A stretch of DNA of 23,489 bases from JAMCXS01 sp964459065 (lineage in GTDB: Bacteria > Acidobacteriota > Terriglobia > UBA7540). Every line of letters begins with the position of its first letter. Position 1 is the first letter of the stretch. The translations under genes and the position numbers were made by a program. The stretch covers positions 1 to 23,489 of the forward strand of contig CAYWMN010000028.1 of the NCBI GenBank assembly GCA_964459065.1. Reading direction: 5' to 3'. Below, one piece after another: positions 7,996 through 16,310 of this stretch. A model generated the notes under the pieces. The model was not told the origin of the DNA. It saw nothing but the letters and a program-made list of their open reading frames with translations, and ran no database searches.

Positions 7996-8045
7996 CGCCA
8001 TCGACCCCAAGCCTTGTGCAATGCCCAGACGGGGTTTCGATGGCG
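7996..8045 (-). terminator. Strong hairpin just downstream of mqnC
   Basis: CGCCATCGACCCC (7996-8008) pairs with GGGGTTTCGATGGCG (8031-8045), giving 13 base pairs with a two-base bulge and a 22-base loop. It starts three bases after the mqnC stop. There is no T-run on the minus strand after it, so it is not a classic intrinsic terminator. It could attenuate transcription into galK or protect the upstream mRNA 3' end. Confidence 0.35.
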
Positions 8046-8048
8046 CCT

Positions 8049-9086
8049 TTAGTTCAGGAAGTAATTGCGGTAAAGCGTGTCGCGCTTGATGGGACGGAAA
8101 CCCGCCTCGGCAATCATCTTGCGAAGCCGCTCCTCGGAAGAGGTTCTTCCGCAACCGGCGGCGGACACCACGTTTTCTTCAATGAGGATGCTTCCCACAT
8201 CGTTGCCGCCAAAACGCAGGGCGATCTGGCAGACTTTGTGGCCGGGAGTCAGCCAGGAAGCCTGAACGTTCTGAATGTTTTCCAGGTAAAGCCGGCTGAC
8301 GGCCAGCGTCTTCAGATAATCGACGGCCGTCACTTCCTGTTTGATAAAGCGGCCAAGGGAAGTGTTGTCACGCTGGAAGAACCAGGGAATGAAAGCCGTA
8401 AAACCTCCCGTTTCCTCCTGCAGCTGCCGAATGCGCTCCAGGTGGTTCACGCGGTGTTCGAGCGTTTCGCCGCAGCCGAACATCATGGTGGCCGTAGTGC
8501 GCAGTCCCAGCTGGTGAGCCGTGCGATGGACGGAAAGCCATTCCTCCGTGTTGCATTTCAGGCGCGCGATGCGGGCGCGCACTTCGTCGTCCAGGATTTC
8601 AGCGCCCGCCCCGGGAATGGAATCGAGACCCGCGTCTTTCAGCCGCGCGAGCGTGTCGTGAAGGCTCAGGCCGCAAATCTCCGCAATGTTGAGGACTTCC
8701 GGCGCCGACAAGCAATGCAGATGAATTTGGGGATAGCGGCGCTTGATGCTGGAAAGCAGGTTTTCGTAATAATCGATCTTCAGGTCGGGATGCAGGCCTC
8801 CCTGCATCAAAACTCCCGTTCCACCCAGCGCCAGCGTTTCCTCGATTTTCTGGCAGATGGTTTCCAGCGGCAGGACATACCCTTCCGGCGATCCCACGGG
8901 CCGGTAAAACGCGCAGAAGGAACAATACTCCGTGCAGATATTGGTGTAATTGATGTTGCGGTCGATCTGGTAAGTGACCACGCCGCCGGGATTCAGACGC
9001 TGGCGGAGCGCGTTGGCCTCCATCCCGATCCCCATCAGGTCATCCGACTTCAACATGTCCAGAGCTTGAATTTTGTTAAGACTCAT
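8049..9086 (-). CDS. mqnC: Cyclic dehypoxanthine futalosine synthase, radical SAM
   Basis: This 345-residue radical SAM enzyme acts in the futalosine route to menaquinone, where it cyclises dehypoxanthine futalosine. The [4Fe-4S] motif CTEYCSFC gives C51, C55 and C58 with the CxxxCxxC spacing, followed by AFYR, which is typical of MqnC. The C-terminal GGNDVGSILIEENVVSAAG stretch is also an MqnC hallmark and separates it from MqnE. The length is typical. The ATG has a weak purine-rich site (GAGAAGAAAAACGG) before it. It lies 68 bases downstream of mqnA in the same direction, as expected for a shared transcript. mqnB, mqnD and mqnE are not in the window and must be elsewhere. Confidence 0.95.
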   Translation of the reverse strand: MSLNKIQALDMLKSDDLMGIGMEANALRQRLNPGGVVTYQIDRNINYTNICTEYCSFCAFYRPVGSPEGYVLPLETICQKIEETLALGGTGVLMQGGLHPDLKIDYYENLLSSIKRRYPQIHLHCLSAPEVLNIAEICGLSLHDTLARLKDAGLDSIPGAGAEILDDEVRARIARLKCNTEEWLSVHRTAHQLGLRTTATMMFGCGETLEHRVNHLERIRQLQEETGGFTAFIPWFFQRDNTSLGRFIKQEVTAVDYLKTLAVSRLYLENIQNVQASWLTPGHKVCQIALRFGGNDVGSILIEENVVSAAGCGRTSSEERLRKMIAEAGFRPIKRDTLYRNYFLN

Positions 9087-9154
9087 CCGTTTTTCTTCTC
9101 AACTAAAAACTCTCGCGGCCTGCGAAAAGGCTGAAGCCCTCCATTCCCGCAGTC

Positions 9155-9952
9155 CTACGCAAAACTGATGTCCCTTTTGCCGTCGAGGATGTTCGATTCC
9201 GCCGCCAGGTGGTAGAAGAGCTGCAACCCTTGAAGATTCTCCTCATCCAAAGAATAATCGATATTCCTGGTGAGGTAAACTTTCACTTCCTCGGGCGACA
9301 TGTTCATTTTGGCCGCATACTCCCTTGCGATCTCATCGACGTGCGAGAGGCCGTAATCCCTGGAAGCCTCAAAATCCTTGCGAAAACGGCCGATCTGGGC
9401 TCGCTCGCGGCCGGCCCACACCGCGAATACAAAGGGTAGCCCGGTAAACTTCTTCCACTCCGCCGCCAGGTCGTAAACCTGCGCAGTCTGTCCCCGGTAA
9501 GCGAGAGCCGGGTCGCCGATAACCAGCGCGGCGTCGGCCGAGGCCAGCATCTCCTCAAGATTGGGCGCCGCAGGCACAAAGTCAACGGGCAGCTCGTAAA
9601 ATTTGCGCATTAGAACCTTCAGCAGCGCCGCGGAAGTCCGGGAGGAATTGTCCGCCGCAATCGTCCGGATTTGGTTCACCGGCACCTTGCTGAACAGAAG
9701 AACGCTCTTCACTTCGCCCTTGGAGGCGATGGACAATCCCGGGAGGATTTGCAAGCCCTCAATGCGCTGATATTCGATGGAGGGAATGATCCCGATATCA
9801 GCCCGCCCGCCGCGCAAGGCGTCAGCGCAAACGGCAGGGACAGTGAAGTCGAGATCGTATTTTCCTTTTTGCTCGCCTTTCAGCATTCCCCAAACAAGCG
9901 GAACAGTGTTGAGATACTGAACAACAGAAACTTTGGGATGAAGGGTCGCCAT
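9155..9952 (-). CDS. mqnA: Chorismate dehydratase (futalosine menaquinone pathway)
   Basis: This 265-residue cytoplasmic enzyme has the periplasmic-binding-protein-like fold of MqnA/MqnD. It converts chorismate to 3-[(1-carboxyvinyl)oxy]benzoate, the first step of the futalosine pathway. The N-terminal VVQYLNTVPLVWGM, the GRADIGIIPSIEY motif and NSSRTSAALLKVL match MqnA rather than MqnD. The ATG at 9952 has AGGA four bases upstream, and a perfect TATAAT -10 lies about 30 bases before the start. mqnC follows directly. The pair shows that this organism makes menaquinone by the futalosine route instead of the Men route. Confidence 0.93.
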   Translation of the reverse strand: MATLHPKVSVVQYLNTVPLVWGMLKGEQKGKYDLDFTVPAVCADALRGGRADIGIIPSIEYQRIEGLQILPGLSIASKGEVKSVLLFSKVPVNQIRTIAADNSSRTSAALLKVLMRKFYELPVDFVPAAPNLEEMLASADAALVIGDPALAYRGQTAQVYDLAAEWKKFTGLPFVFAVWAGRERAQIGRFRKDFEASRDYGLSHVDEIAREYAAKMNMSPEEVKVYLTRNIDYSLDEENLQGLQLFYHLAAESNILDGKRDISFA

Positions 9953-9981
9953 AAAATCCTGCCTAAAATTCCGTAAAGGTT

Positions 9982-9987
9982 ATTATA
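9982..9987 (-). promoter_or_regulatory. -10 element of the mqnA promoter
   Basis: The minus strand carries a perfect TATAAT here, with CTGATG 16 bases upstream as a weak -35. Transcription would start near 9975, about 23 bases before the mqnA ATG. This gives mqnA-mqnC (and perhaps galK) a promoter separate from trmFO-xerC. Confidence 0.5.
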
Positions 9988-10045
9988 TATCCTTCGGGGC
10001 CGCCATCAGGTCTGCCGCCGCGTCCCAATGGAGCTGAGCTGAACG

Positions 10046-10957
10046 CTAGGCCTTGGGGTGAGCCTTATCGTAAACTTCCATCAGTTGCTTGATGGAGACC
10101 TGCGTGTATTTCTGGGTTGTGGCCAGGCTTTTATGGCCCAGCATTTCCTGAATGGCGCGCAAATCCGCCCCTTCCGCCAGCAAATGGGACGCAAAAGCGT
10201 GGCGCAGCGAGTGAGGGCTAACCTTCATGTCGGGGCCGAATGTCCGCACGTATTGTTTGAGCAGCCGGTCAACCGAACGGGTGGTGAGCCGCCCGCCGCG
10301 GACATTCAAAAACAAGGCGGTGCTTCCGGTATGCGTTTCCCGCAAGAGCTTTTCCCGGAAAGGCAGATAGGCTTCCAGCGCCTTCTTGGCCTTGGAACCA
10401 AAAGGAACGATTCTTTCTTTGGAGCCCTTGCCGCGGACCAGCACAAAGGCATCGCCGAAATTCACGTTGCGCAAGTCGAGTCCTGCCAATTCGCTGACCC
10501 GCAGGCCGGAAGCATAGAGCAATTCCATGATGGCCCGGTCGCGGAGAATGACAGGCCCGCCGACCTCGGCGGCCTGCGCCACGCGGTCCAGAAAAGTGTT
10601 CATCTCCTCCTCGGTCATGATCCGGGGAAGCTTCTTGTCCAGCTTGGGCGTTGAAACCGAAGCTGCGGGGTTTTCAGCAAGGTGGTGCTCTCGGGTCAGA
10701 AATTTGAAGAAGGCCCGGATGGCTGAAAGCTTTCTGGCAATGGACGCCTTTTCTTCTTCCTTCTCAAAAAGCAGCGCCAGAAAAGCGCGAATGTCGTGGG
10801 TGCTGACGGATGGCGCCTCGACTTTGGCTTCCTTGTTTTCCCCCGCAAGGAAATTGCGGAATTGCAGCAGGTCGCTGCGGTAATTCCGGATGGTGTGCGG
10901 CGAGGCGTTCCGCTCGTAGCGCAGGTACTCGACGTAGCGTTCGATCAGCTCATCCAT
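10046..10957 (-). CDS. xerC: Tyrosine recombinase XerC
   Basis: This 303-residue site-specific recombinase would resolve chromosome dimers at dif together with XerD. The N-terminal SAM-like DNA-binding domain covers about residues 1-90. The C-terminal catalytic domain has the full set: R153 in SGLRVSEL, K177 in RGKGSKER, H249 and R252 in HSLRH, H275 in LGHKS, and nucleophile Y284 in KYTQVS. The length fits XerC/XerD. I chose the ATG at 10957, which overlaps the trmFO stop by eight bases. An in-frame TTG at 10993 would add 12 residues and overlap by 44 bases, but its GGGAGG abuts the start codon with no spacer. XerC rather than XerD is suggested by linkage to trmFO, which is common. It is not an integron or phage integrase by context. 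Confidence 0.88.
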   Translation of the reverse strand: MDELIERYVEYLRYERNASPHTIRNYRSDLLQFRNFLAGENKEAKVEAPSVSTHDIRAFLALLFEKEEEKASIARKLSAIRAFFKFLTREHHLAENPAASVSTPKLDKKLPRIMTEEEMNTFLDRVAQAAEVGGPVILRDRAIMELLYASGLRVSELAGLDLRNVNFGDAFVLVRGKGSKERIVPFGSKAKKALEAYLPFREKLLRETHTGSTALFLNVRGGRLTTRSVDRLLKQYVRTFGPDMKVSPHSLRHAFASHLLAEGADLRAIQEMLGHKSLATTQKYTQVSIKQLMEVYDKAHPKA

Positions 10958-12362
10958 GGAATCGGTCCGTCGCTTGACCTCCTGCGGGCTCAACCTCCCG
11001 AGGGCGGCAACATTCGTTGGACGTCTCGGAAGAAGGCGCCGGCTCGACGTCGCTCAGCCAGGGGGCCAGATCGGAAAGGGCGCGCCGGCACTGATGCTCC
11101 CGGCGGGCGCGGCGGTCTCGCGCAATGGGCCGCGGCAGCCCTTCCATGGGAGGCAAAAGATCAAAAGCAATGTTGGCGGGCTGGTAATGGTCCGGATTGG
11201 CATGGGTAACGTAGTGGACCAGCGAGCCCAGGGCGGACGTCCGCGGCGGCGGCACAAAGGGTTTCTGCTGCACGCGGCAAGCTATGGCGACACCGGCCAG
11301 CAATCCCGTCGCCATGCACTCGACGTAACCTTCCACGCCTGAAAGTTGTCCCGCAATAAACACCTGCGGAGCGGCGCGCAAGCTAAGATCAGGCGCAAGA
11401 AGCTTCGGCGCGTTGATGTAGGTGTTGCGGTGAATTTGCCCGAAGCGCAAAAATTCCGCTCGCTCCAGCCCCGGAATCATTCGGAGGATTCTCTTTTGCT
11501 CGGGAAACTTCAGATGGTTCTGAAAACCCACCAGGTTGTAACTGGAGAAACGCAGATTCTCCGAGCGAAGCTGCACCAGCGCGAAGGGGCGCCGGCCGGT
11601 TTTCGGATCCGTAAATCCCACCGGCCGCATGGGACCGAAGCGCAAGGTGTCATAACCCCGGCGCGCCAGTTCCTCAATGGGCAGACAGGCCTCAAAATAT
11701 TGCCGCTCCTCAAACTCATGAGCTTCAACGCTCTCGGCGCTCATGAGCGCCTCATGGAATGCGCGATATTCGTTCTCGTCCATGGGGCAGTTCAGATAAT
11801 CCTCACCCCCCTTGCCGTAGCGCGAAGCCCGAAAGATGCGTTCCATGTTGAGCGTTTCAGCGTCAACAATGGGACTGATGGAGTCGTAAAACGCCAGGCT
11901 CTCAGAGCCCGTCAGCCGCTGCAGGCTCCCGGCCAGAGCATCAGAAGTCAGGGGGCCGGAGGCCATCAACAGGGGCCCAGCCTGCCCGATTTCCCGGACT
12001 TCTTCACGGCGCAATTCGATGAGCGGATGGCTTTCGATCGCCTCCGTGACGGCGGAAGAAAACGTCTCGCGGTCCACGGCAAGCGCCGACCCGCTGGGAA
12101 CCGAGCATTCGTCGGCCACGCGCAGCAGGAGCGATCCGGCGCGCCGCAGCTCCTCCTTCAGCAGCCATGAAGCCGCGCCCGGCGCATTGGACTTGAGCGA
12201 ATTACTGCACACCAGTTCCGCCAGCCGGTCGGTCTTGTGCGCCGGCGTCGGGCAATGCGGCCGCATCTCGCAAAGCGCTACGGGCACTCCGCGCCGCGCC
12301 AGCTGCCACGCCGCCTCGCTGCCCGCGAGGCCTCCTCCGGCAATGATGACTTCAGCTTTCAT
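10950..12362 (-). CDS. trmFO: Methylenetetrahydrofolate--tRNA-(uracil-5-)-methyltransferase TrmFO
   Basis: This 470-residue FAD enzyme makes 5-methyluridine at position 54 of tRNA, using methylene-tetrahydrofolate as carbon donor. GGGLAGSEAAWQLA (9-22) is the dinucleotide-binding loop. CEMRP, the conserved LVCSNSLKSNAPG (50-62), and FTDPKTGRRPFALVQLR in the middle are TrmFO hallmarks. The last 60 residues are Arg- and Pro-rich and look poorly conserved. I chose ATG 12362, which starts MKAEVIIAGGG, over an in-frame upstream start at 12425 that adds an unsupported 21 residues. A TATAAT with an extended TGC lies about 15 bases upstream, so the leader is very short. It overlaps xerC at its 3' end. 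Confidence 0.95.
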   Translation of the reverse strand: MKAEVIIAGGGLAGSEAAWQLARRGVPVALCEMRPHCPTPAHKTDRLAELVCSNSLKSNAPGAASWLLKEELRRAGSLLLRVADECSVPSGSALAVDRETFSSAVTEAIESHPLIELRREEVREIGQAGPLLMASGPLTSDALAGSLQRLTGSESLAFYDSISPIVDAETLNMERIFRASRYGKGGEDYLNCPMDENEYRAFHEALMSAESVEAHEFEERQYFEACLPIEELARRGYDTLRFGPMRPVGFTDPKTGRRPFALVQLRSENLRFSSYNLVGFQNHLKFPEQKRILRMIPGLERAEFLRFGQIHRNTYINAPKLLAPDLSLRAAPQVFIAGQLSGVEGYVECMATGLLAGVAIACRVQQKPFVPPPRTSALGSLVHYVTHANPDHYQPANIAFDLLPPMEGLPRPIARDRRARREHQCRRALSDLAPWLSDVEPAPSSETSNECCRPREVEPAGGQATDRFHG

Positions 12363-12375
12363 TTCCCTGCTGACG

Positions 12376-12384
12376 ATTATAGCA
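12376..12384 (-). promoter_or_regulatory. Extended -10 promoter of trmFO
   Basis: The minus strand reads TGCTATAAT, a perfect -10 with the extended TGn element. No good -35 was found. The predicted start near 12369 leaves only about seven bases before the ATG, so the trmFO mRNA would be nearly leaderless, with AGGGAA touching the start. Confidence 0.5.
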
Positions 12385-12478
12385 ACCTGCAAACATTGAT
12401 CGGGGAAACAGTTCACGGCAAGCATGCGAGAAGGGGTCAGGAAGACAACTCATCACCGGAAACAGTCTGCCGCACCGG

Positions 12479-13434
12479 CTACGGCCGGACGCCCGGAATC
12501 TTCAGCCGAATTCGATAGACGCTGGTCGAGGCTGTAATGTAAAGGGTTTTCCCGTCCTGACCGCCCCAGTTACAGTTCGCGGCCTTTTCGGGAAGCCTGA
12601 CGGTGCCCAAATGTTTTCCCTCCGGGGAGATAATCCAAAGCCCGCCGGGCCCGCTGCCGTAAAGGTTCCCTTCCTGATCCACTTTGATACCGTCGGGGGA
12701 GCCGACGCCCTGGCTTGAATCAGCGCGGCAGAAAACCTCGCCATTGGTAACCGAGCCATCCGGCCTGACGTCGTAGCGCATCCAGACCCTGTTGTTCGGA
12801 TCGGAAACCGCAACGTAAAGGTACTTCTCATCGGGGGAAAACGCGATGCCGTTGGGGCGCGTCAGGTCTTTCATCAGAAGCTGGAGCTTGCCGTTTTCCG
12901 GCGGGGCGCCGGCGGCAATTGAAGCGGCTCCGGGCAGGCGGAAAACACCGTTGAAGGAAAGTTCTTTGAGCGGATCGTGATCGCTCTGGGTGGGCAGGCC
13001 GTAAGGCGGATCGGTAAAGTAAAGCGAACCGTCGGACCTGTAAACCAGGTCATTGGGGCTGTTCAAGCGCTTGCCTTGGTAGCGGTCTGCAAGCACCGTC
13101 AACCGGGCGCCCGGCTCGAGCGATTCAAGCCGGAAAACATCCCGGCGCGCGTGCCCCGCCACGGTCAGCCGCCCCGCCGTGTCAAGCGTCATGCCGTTCG
13201 AGCCCGGCTCCGGACCTGGATAAGGTTTAGCGCCCTGGTAGCCGCTGGGATGCAGGAAAACGGAAACTCCCTGGCCCGGAGTCCATTCCATGATGCGGTT
13301 CTGATAGATCGCGGCAAACAGCAGGCGGCCGCTGTGAACCCAGATTGGGCCCTCCGTCCAACCAAAGCCTGTAGCGACTTTTTCAACCCGGGCGTTGGGG
13401 GGAACAATGGCGTCAAGCGCCGGATCGAACCTCG
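12479..13434 (-). CDS. SMP-30/gluconolactonase-like beta-propeller protein, N-terminus lost in gap
   Basis: The reading frame is open from the stop at 12479 to the edge of the N run at 13434, about 318 residues. The sequence upstream of the first internal ATG (13291) is clearly family sequence (FGWTEGPIW), so the true start lies in the gap. The six-bladed propeller carries the usual metal-site motifs in order: TEGP, NSPNDLVY, RPNGIAFSPDE and SPDGIKVD. Members are Ca2+- or Zn2+-dependent lactonases or esterases acting on sugar lactones. Many Acidobacterial copies are secreted, but a signal peptide cannot be checked here. It is 116 bases upstream of trmFO and transcribed in the same direction. 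The specific substrate is unknown. Confidence 0.8.
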
Positions 13435-13534
13435 NNNNNNNNNNNNNNNNNNNNNNNNNNNNNNNNNNNNNNNNNNNNNNNNNNNNNNNNNNNNNNNNNN
13501 NNNNNNNNNNNNNNNNNNNNNNNNNNNNNNNNNN
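13435..13534. other. Assembly gap of 100 Ns
   Basis: A run of exactly 100 N characters, the customary placeholder for a gap of unknown size. It removes the N-terminus of the SMP-30-like gene and the promoter of the VWFA gene. Any reading frame drawn across it is artificial. Confidence 0.95.
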
Positions 13535-13549
13535 GGAGAAACAATCGTT

Positions 13550-14716
13550 ATGAAGAGCGCACAGCGTAGACCTTGGTGGGCCCTGGGAGTCGTAGCGATA
13601 GCAGCAGCCGGTTTGTGGTTCTTCACCTCAAGCGCGGCCGCTCGCGCCTGGCAACAGGAGCCTGGTCCCGGCCCTAACCCGCAGGCGGGAGAAACCGTCT
13701 ACGCTCCCAAAAAGTCGGCAAAACCCAAACCCTCCCAGTCACCTCAGCAGCCGCCAGCGTCAACACCGTCCCAATCCCAGCAAGCGCCGCAGCTAAAGAA
13801 ACCTGAAAAGATCAACCCCAATCAGATTTACACCCTTTCGACACAATCGAACCTGGTGAATATCAACGTCCTGGTCACCGACCAGAACGGCAACCCGATT
13901 GGAGGCCTCCAGAAAACCAATTTCAAAGTTTTGGATGACGGCGTGCCGCAGACGACAACGAACTTCTCAACGACAGAAGCGCCCATAACGGTCTGCCTGG
14001 TGATCGAGTTTGCTGATAAGTGGTGGGGCTACCTCTACCTGGCGCTCGAAGACGCATATCAATTCCTGGGCTTCATGAAGCCCCATGATTGGGTCGGGGT
14101 TATCTATTATGACCTCAAACCGCACATCCTGCAGGACTTCACCCACAATCGCGGCAAGGTGCGAGGAGCGCTCGATACCTTGCGGATGCCGGGTTTTAGC
14201 GAGATCGACCTCTACGATGCCCTATCCTTTACTTTGAACCGCATGAAAAATATCCAGGGGAGAAAGGCCATTATCGTCATTTGTACCGGGTTTGATACCT
14301 TCAGCAAACTGACATACACTCAGATGCTCAAAATCGCCAAGGGCTCGAATACTCCAATCTACCCGATCAGTATCTTGGAGTGGGTTTCCGTGCGATATGG
14401 AGAAAACATTGATACTCTCCAGGCGCGGAACGGCCTTAATTACATCGCAAAGTTTTCAGGGGGACAAGCGTACTTCCCACGCTTTCAAGGCGCCATGCCC
14501 GGCATTTACCGGCAAATCGCTTCCCAGCTTCGCCACGAGTACAGCTTGGGGTACGTTCCTACGGACGCCAAGCAAGACGGCAAGTATCACAAAATACAAG
14601 TCAAGCTGGTCGATTCCCAAGGCAATCCCTTGATCATCACCAATCGAAAAGGCAAGAAGCTCAAGTATCGCATCGTAGCTCGCGAGGGCTACTACGCACG
14701 GCAAGAACAGAATTAA
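13550..14716 (+). CDS. Secreted VWFA-related protein (Acidobacterial type)
   Basis: This 388-residue protein has an N-terminal hydrophobic signal or anchor (about 9-32). A Pro/Gln/Ser/Lys-rich linker follows (about 36-88), then a beta domain (about 95-140) and a von Willebrand A-like domain (about 145-350). It matches the VWFA-related family (TIGR03436) that is greatly expanded in Acidobacteria and has unknown function. The MIDAS is degenerate. The usual DxSxS is replaced by ExAxK (E153, A155, K157) within LVIEFADKWW, although TGFDT near residue 248 is kept. Metal binding is therefore doubtful. The start ATG at 13550 has GGAG 11 bases upstream at the gap edge. Part of the promoter, and possibly an earlier start, lies in the gap. 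It converges on purH. Confidence 0.85.
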   Translation: MKSAQRRPWWALGVVAIAAAGLWFFTSSAAARAWQQEPGPGPNPQAGETVYAPKKSAKPKPSQSPQQPPASTPSQSQQAPQLKKPEKINPNQIYTLSTQSNLVNINVLVTDQNGNPIGGLQKTNFKVLDDGVPQTTTNFSTTEAPITVCLVIEFADKWWGYLYLALEDAYQFLGFMKPHDWVGVIYYDLKPHILQDFTHNRGKVRGALDTLRMPGFSEIDLYDALSFTLNRMKNIQGRKAIIVICTGFDTFSKLTYTQMLKIAKGSNTPIYPISILEWVSVRYGENIDTLQARNGLNYIAKFSGGQAYFPRFQGAMPGIYRQIASQLRHEYSLGYVPTDAKQDGKYHKIQVKLVDSQGNPLIITNRKGKKLKYRIVAREGYYARQEQN

Positions 14717-14720
14717 AGCC

Positions 14721-14744
14721 GCGCCCTCCCGCAAGGAAGGGCGC
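14721..14744 (-). terminator. Hairpin between convergent VWFA and purH genes
   Basis: GCGCCCT (14721-14727) pairs with AGGGCGC (14738-14744). A single C-A mismatch and two more pairs then close a GCAA tetraloop. It sits four bases after the VWFA stop and 12 bases after the purH stop. On the minus strand it is followed by GGCTTTAATT, a short U-rich tail, so it best serves purH. On the plus strand no T-run follows. Confidence 0.5.
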
Positions 14745-14756
14745 AGCCATCCCTCC

Positions 14757-16310
14757 TCAGTGCCGGAAATGCCGAGTTCCGGTAAACAGCATCGCGAGTT
14801 CCAAGCGGTCGGCCGCCTCGATAACCTCCGAGTCGCGCACCGACCCGCCCGGCTGAATGACCGCGGTGGCGCCGGCCCTGGCCGCTGCTTCCACGCCATC
14901 GGGAAACGGGAAGAAGGCATCCGAGGCGATAACACTTCCCTCCAGGCTATGCTTCAGGTCGAGGGCCTTCATCGCGCCAAGCTTCACCGCGTCCACGCGG
15001 CTCATCTGCCCGGCGCCCACGCCCACAATCATGTTGTCCCGGGCGTAAACAATCGCGTTGGACTTGACATGCTTGGCGACGCGCCAGGCAAAGGCCAGCG
15101 TCGACTGCTCTTCCGCGGAGGGTTGACGCTTGGTCACACACTTCCAATCCGCCGGGCTTTCCGCCAGGGTATCGGGAGTTTGGACCAGCAAGCCGCCGCC
15201 GATACATCTCAACTGAAGGCCAGCGTCGTCACCCGCAGCGGCCGACATATCCATGACCCGGAGATTCTTCCGGCTTGCCAGGCGTTCGAGAGCCTTCGGT
15301 TCAAAACCCGGAGCAATCACGGCCTCAACAAACATCCCGGCGATCTTCTCGGCGGTCGGTAGATCCACCTGCCGGTTAAAAGCGATGACGGAACCGAAGG
15401 CGGAAACCGGATCCCCTGCGAGCGCGCGGTCATAACTTTCGGCAAGCGTCTTGCCGGTAGCGATTCCACACGGATTCGTGTGCTTGATAATAGCCGTTAC
15501 CATCTCATCGGTAAACTCCTGAGCCAGCCGCCAGGCCGCTTCCAGGTCGACGAGGTTGTTATAAGAAAGCTCCTTCCCTTGAACCTGCCGCGCCGCGGCC
15601 AGTCCCAAACCCGCCTGTTCGCTGCTCCGGTAAAGTGCGGCGCTCTGATGAGGGTTCTCGCCATAGCGCAGGTCAGCGATCTTTTGGAAATTGAGGTGAA
15701 GATTCTCAGGCAATCCCTCTTTAGCACGGGCCTGCAGCGTCGCAGAGATAAAACCGTCGTACGCCGCCGTTTTCGCAAAAGCCTTGCGCGCCAGGCGCGC
15801 CCGGGTTTCCCGTTCCGTGCCGCCGTTTTTCCCCACTTCCTCCAGCACAACCGGGTAATCGGCCGGGTCAACCACCACCGCCACATCCTCAAAGTTCTTG
15901 GCGGCTGAGCGAATCATGGACGGTCCGCCGATATCAATATTCTCAATCAACTCTTCGAGCTTCACCCCCGGCTTGGCAGCCGTTTTCTCGAAAGGATAGA
16001 GATTTACCGCGACCAGATCGATGAAATCAATCTGATGTTCTTGAACCGCCGCAGCGTGCTCAGGATTGGACCGGATGACCAGAATGCCTCCGTGAACTTT
16101 CGGATGAAGCGTCTTAACCCGCCCGTCAAGCATTTCCGGAAAGCCGGTCAGGTCCGCCACGTCTCGAACCTTGACACCTTTTTCGCGCAGAAGCTTTGCG
16201 GTGCCTCCCGTCGAGACAATTTCTACTCCAAGTTTGGCGAGGCCTTCCGCGAATTCTACAATTCCTGTCTTGTCGCTGACGCTCAACAGCGCGCGGGAAA
16301 TCTTTTTCAT
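14757..16310 (-). CDS. purH: Bifunctional AICAR transformylase / IMP cyclohydrolase
   Basis: This 517-residue cytoplasmic enzyme catalyses the last two steps of IMP synthesis: formylation of AICAR with 10-formyl-tetrahydrofolate, then ring closure. The N-terminal MGS-like cyclohydrolase domain (about 1-195) includes STGGTAKLL (33-41) and DGRVKTLHPKVHGG (62-75). The transformylase domain has LRYGENPHQ (214-222), KELSYNNLVD (246-255) and the catalytic KHTNPCG (276-282). The length is normal. I chose ATG 16310 because it has AGGAG about five bases upstream and gives the family N-terminus. An upstream in-frame start at 16442 adds 44 residues without similarity. It lies 162 bases after the gene at 16473 and may share its transcript. 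Confidence 0.97.
   Translation of the reverse strand: MKKISRALLSVSDKTGIVEFAEGLAKLGVEIVSTGGTAKLLREKGVKVRDVADLTGFPEMLDGRVKTLHPKVHGGILVIRSNPEHAAAVQEHQIDFIDLVAVNLYPFEKTAAKPGVKLEELIENIDIGGPSMIRSAAKNFEDVAVVVDPADYPVVLEEVGKNGGTERETRARLARKAFAKTAAYDGFISATLQARAKEGLPENLHLNFQKIADLRYGENPHQSAALYRSSEQAGLGLAAARQVQGKELSYNNLVDLEAAWRLAQEFTDEMVTAIIKHTNPCGIATGKTLAESYDRALAGDPVSAFGSVIAFNRQVDLPTAEKIAGMFVEAVIAPGFEPKALERLASRKNLRVMDMSAAAGDDAGLQLRCIGGGLLVQTPDTLAESPADWKCVTKRQPSAEEQSTLAFAWRVAKHVKSNAIVYARDNMIVGVGAGQMSRVDAVKLGAMKALDLKHSLEGSVIASDAFFPFPDGVEAAARAGATAVIQPGGSVRDSEVIEAADRLELAMLFTGTRHFRH

Noticed and set aside
7842..9134. 430-codon plus-strand open frame opposite mqnC and galK
   Set aside because: It is a shadow of the GC-rich minus-strand genes. 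The minus strand has complete mqnC motifs, and this frame has no recognisable domain.
10046..10957. Integrase of a mobile element
   Set aside because: Length, motifs and the overlap with trmFO mark it as housekeeping XerC. No att sites, direct repeats or cargo genes are present.
12977..13549. Rightward open frame running through the N run into the VWFA gene
   Set aside because: It is antisense to the SMP-30-like gene and joined only by undetermined bases. The real start with signal peptide is at 13550.
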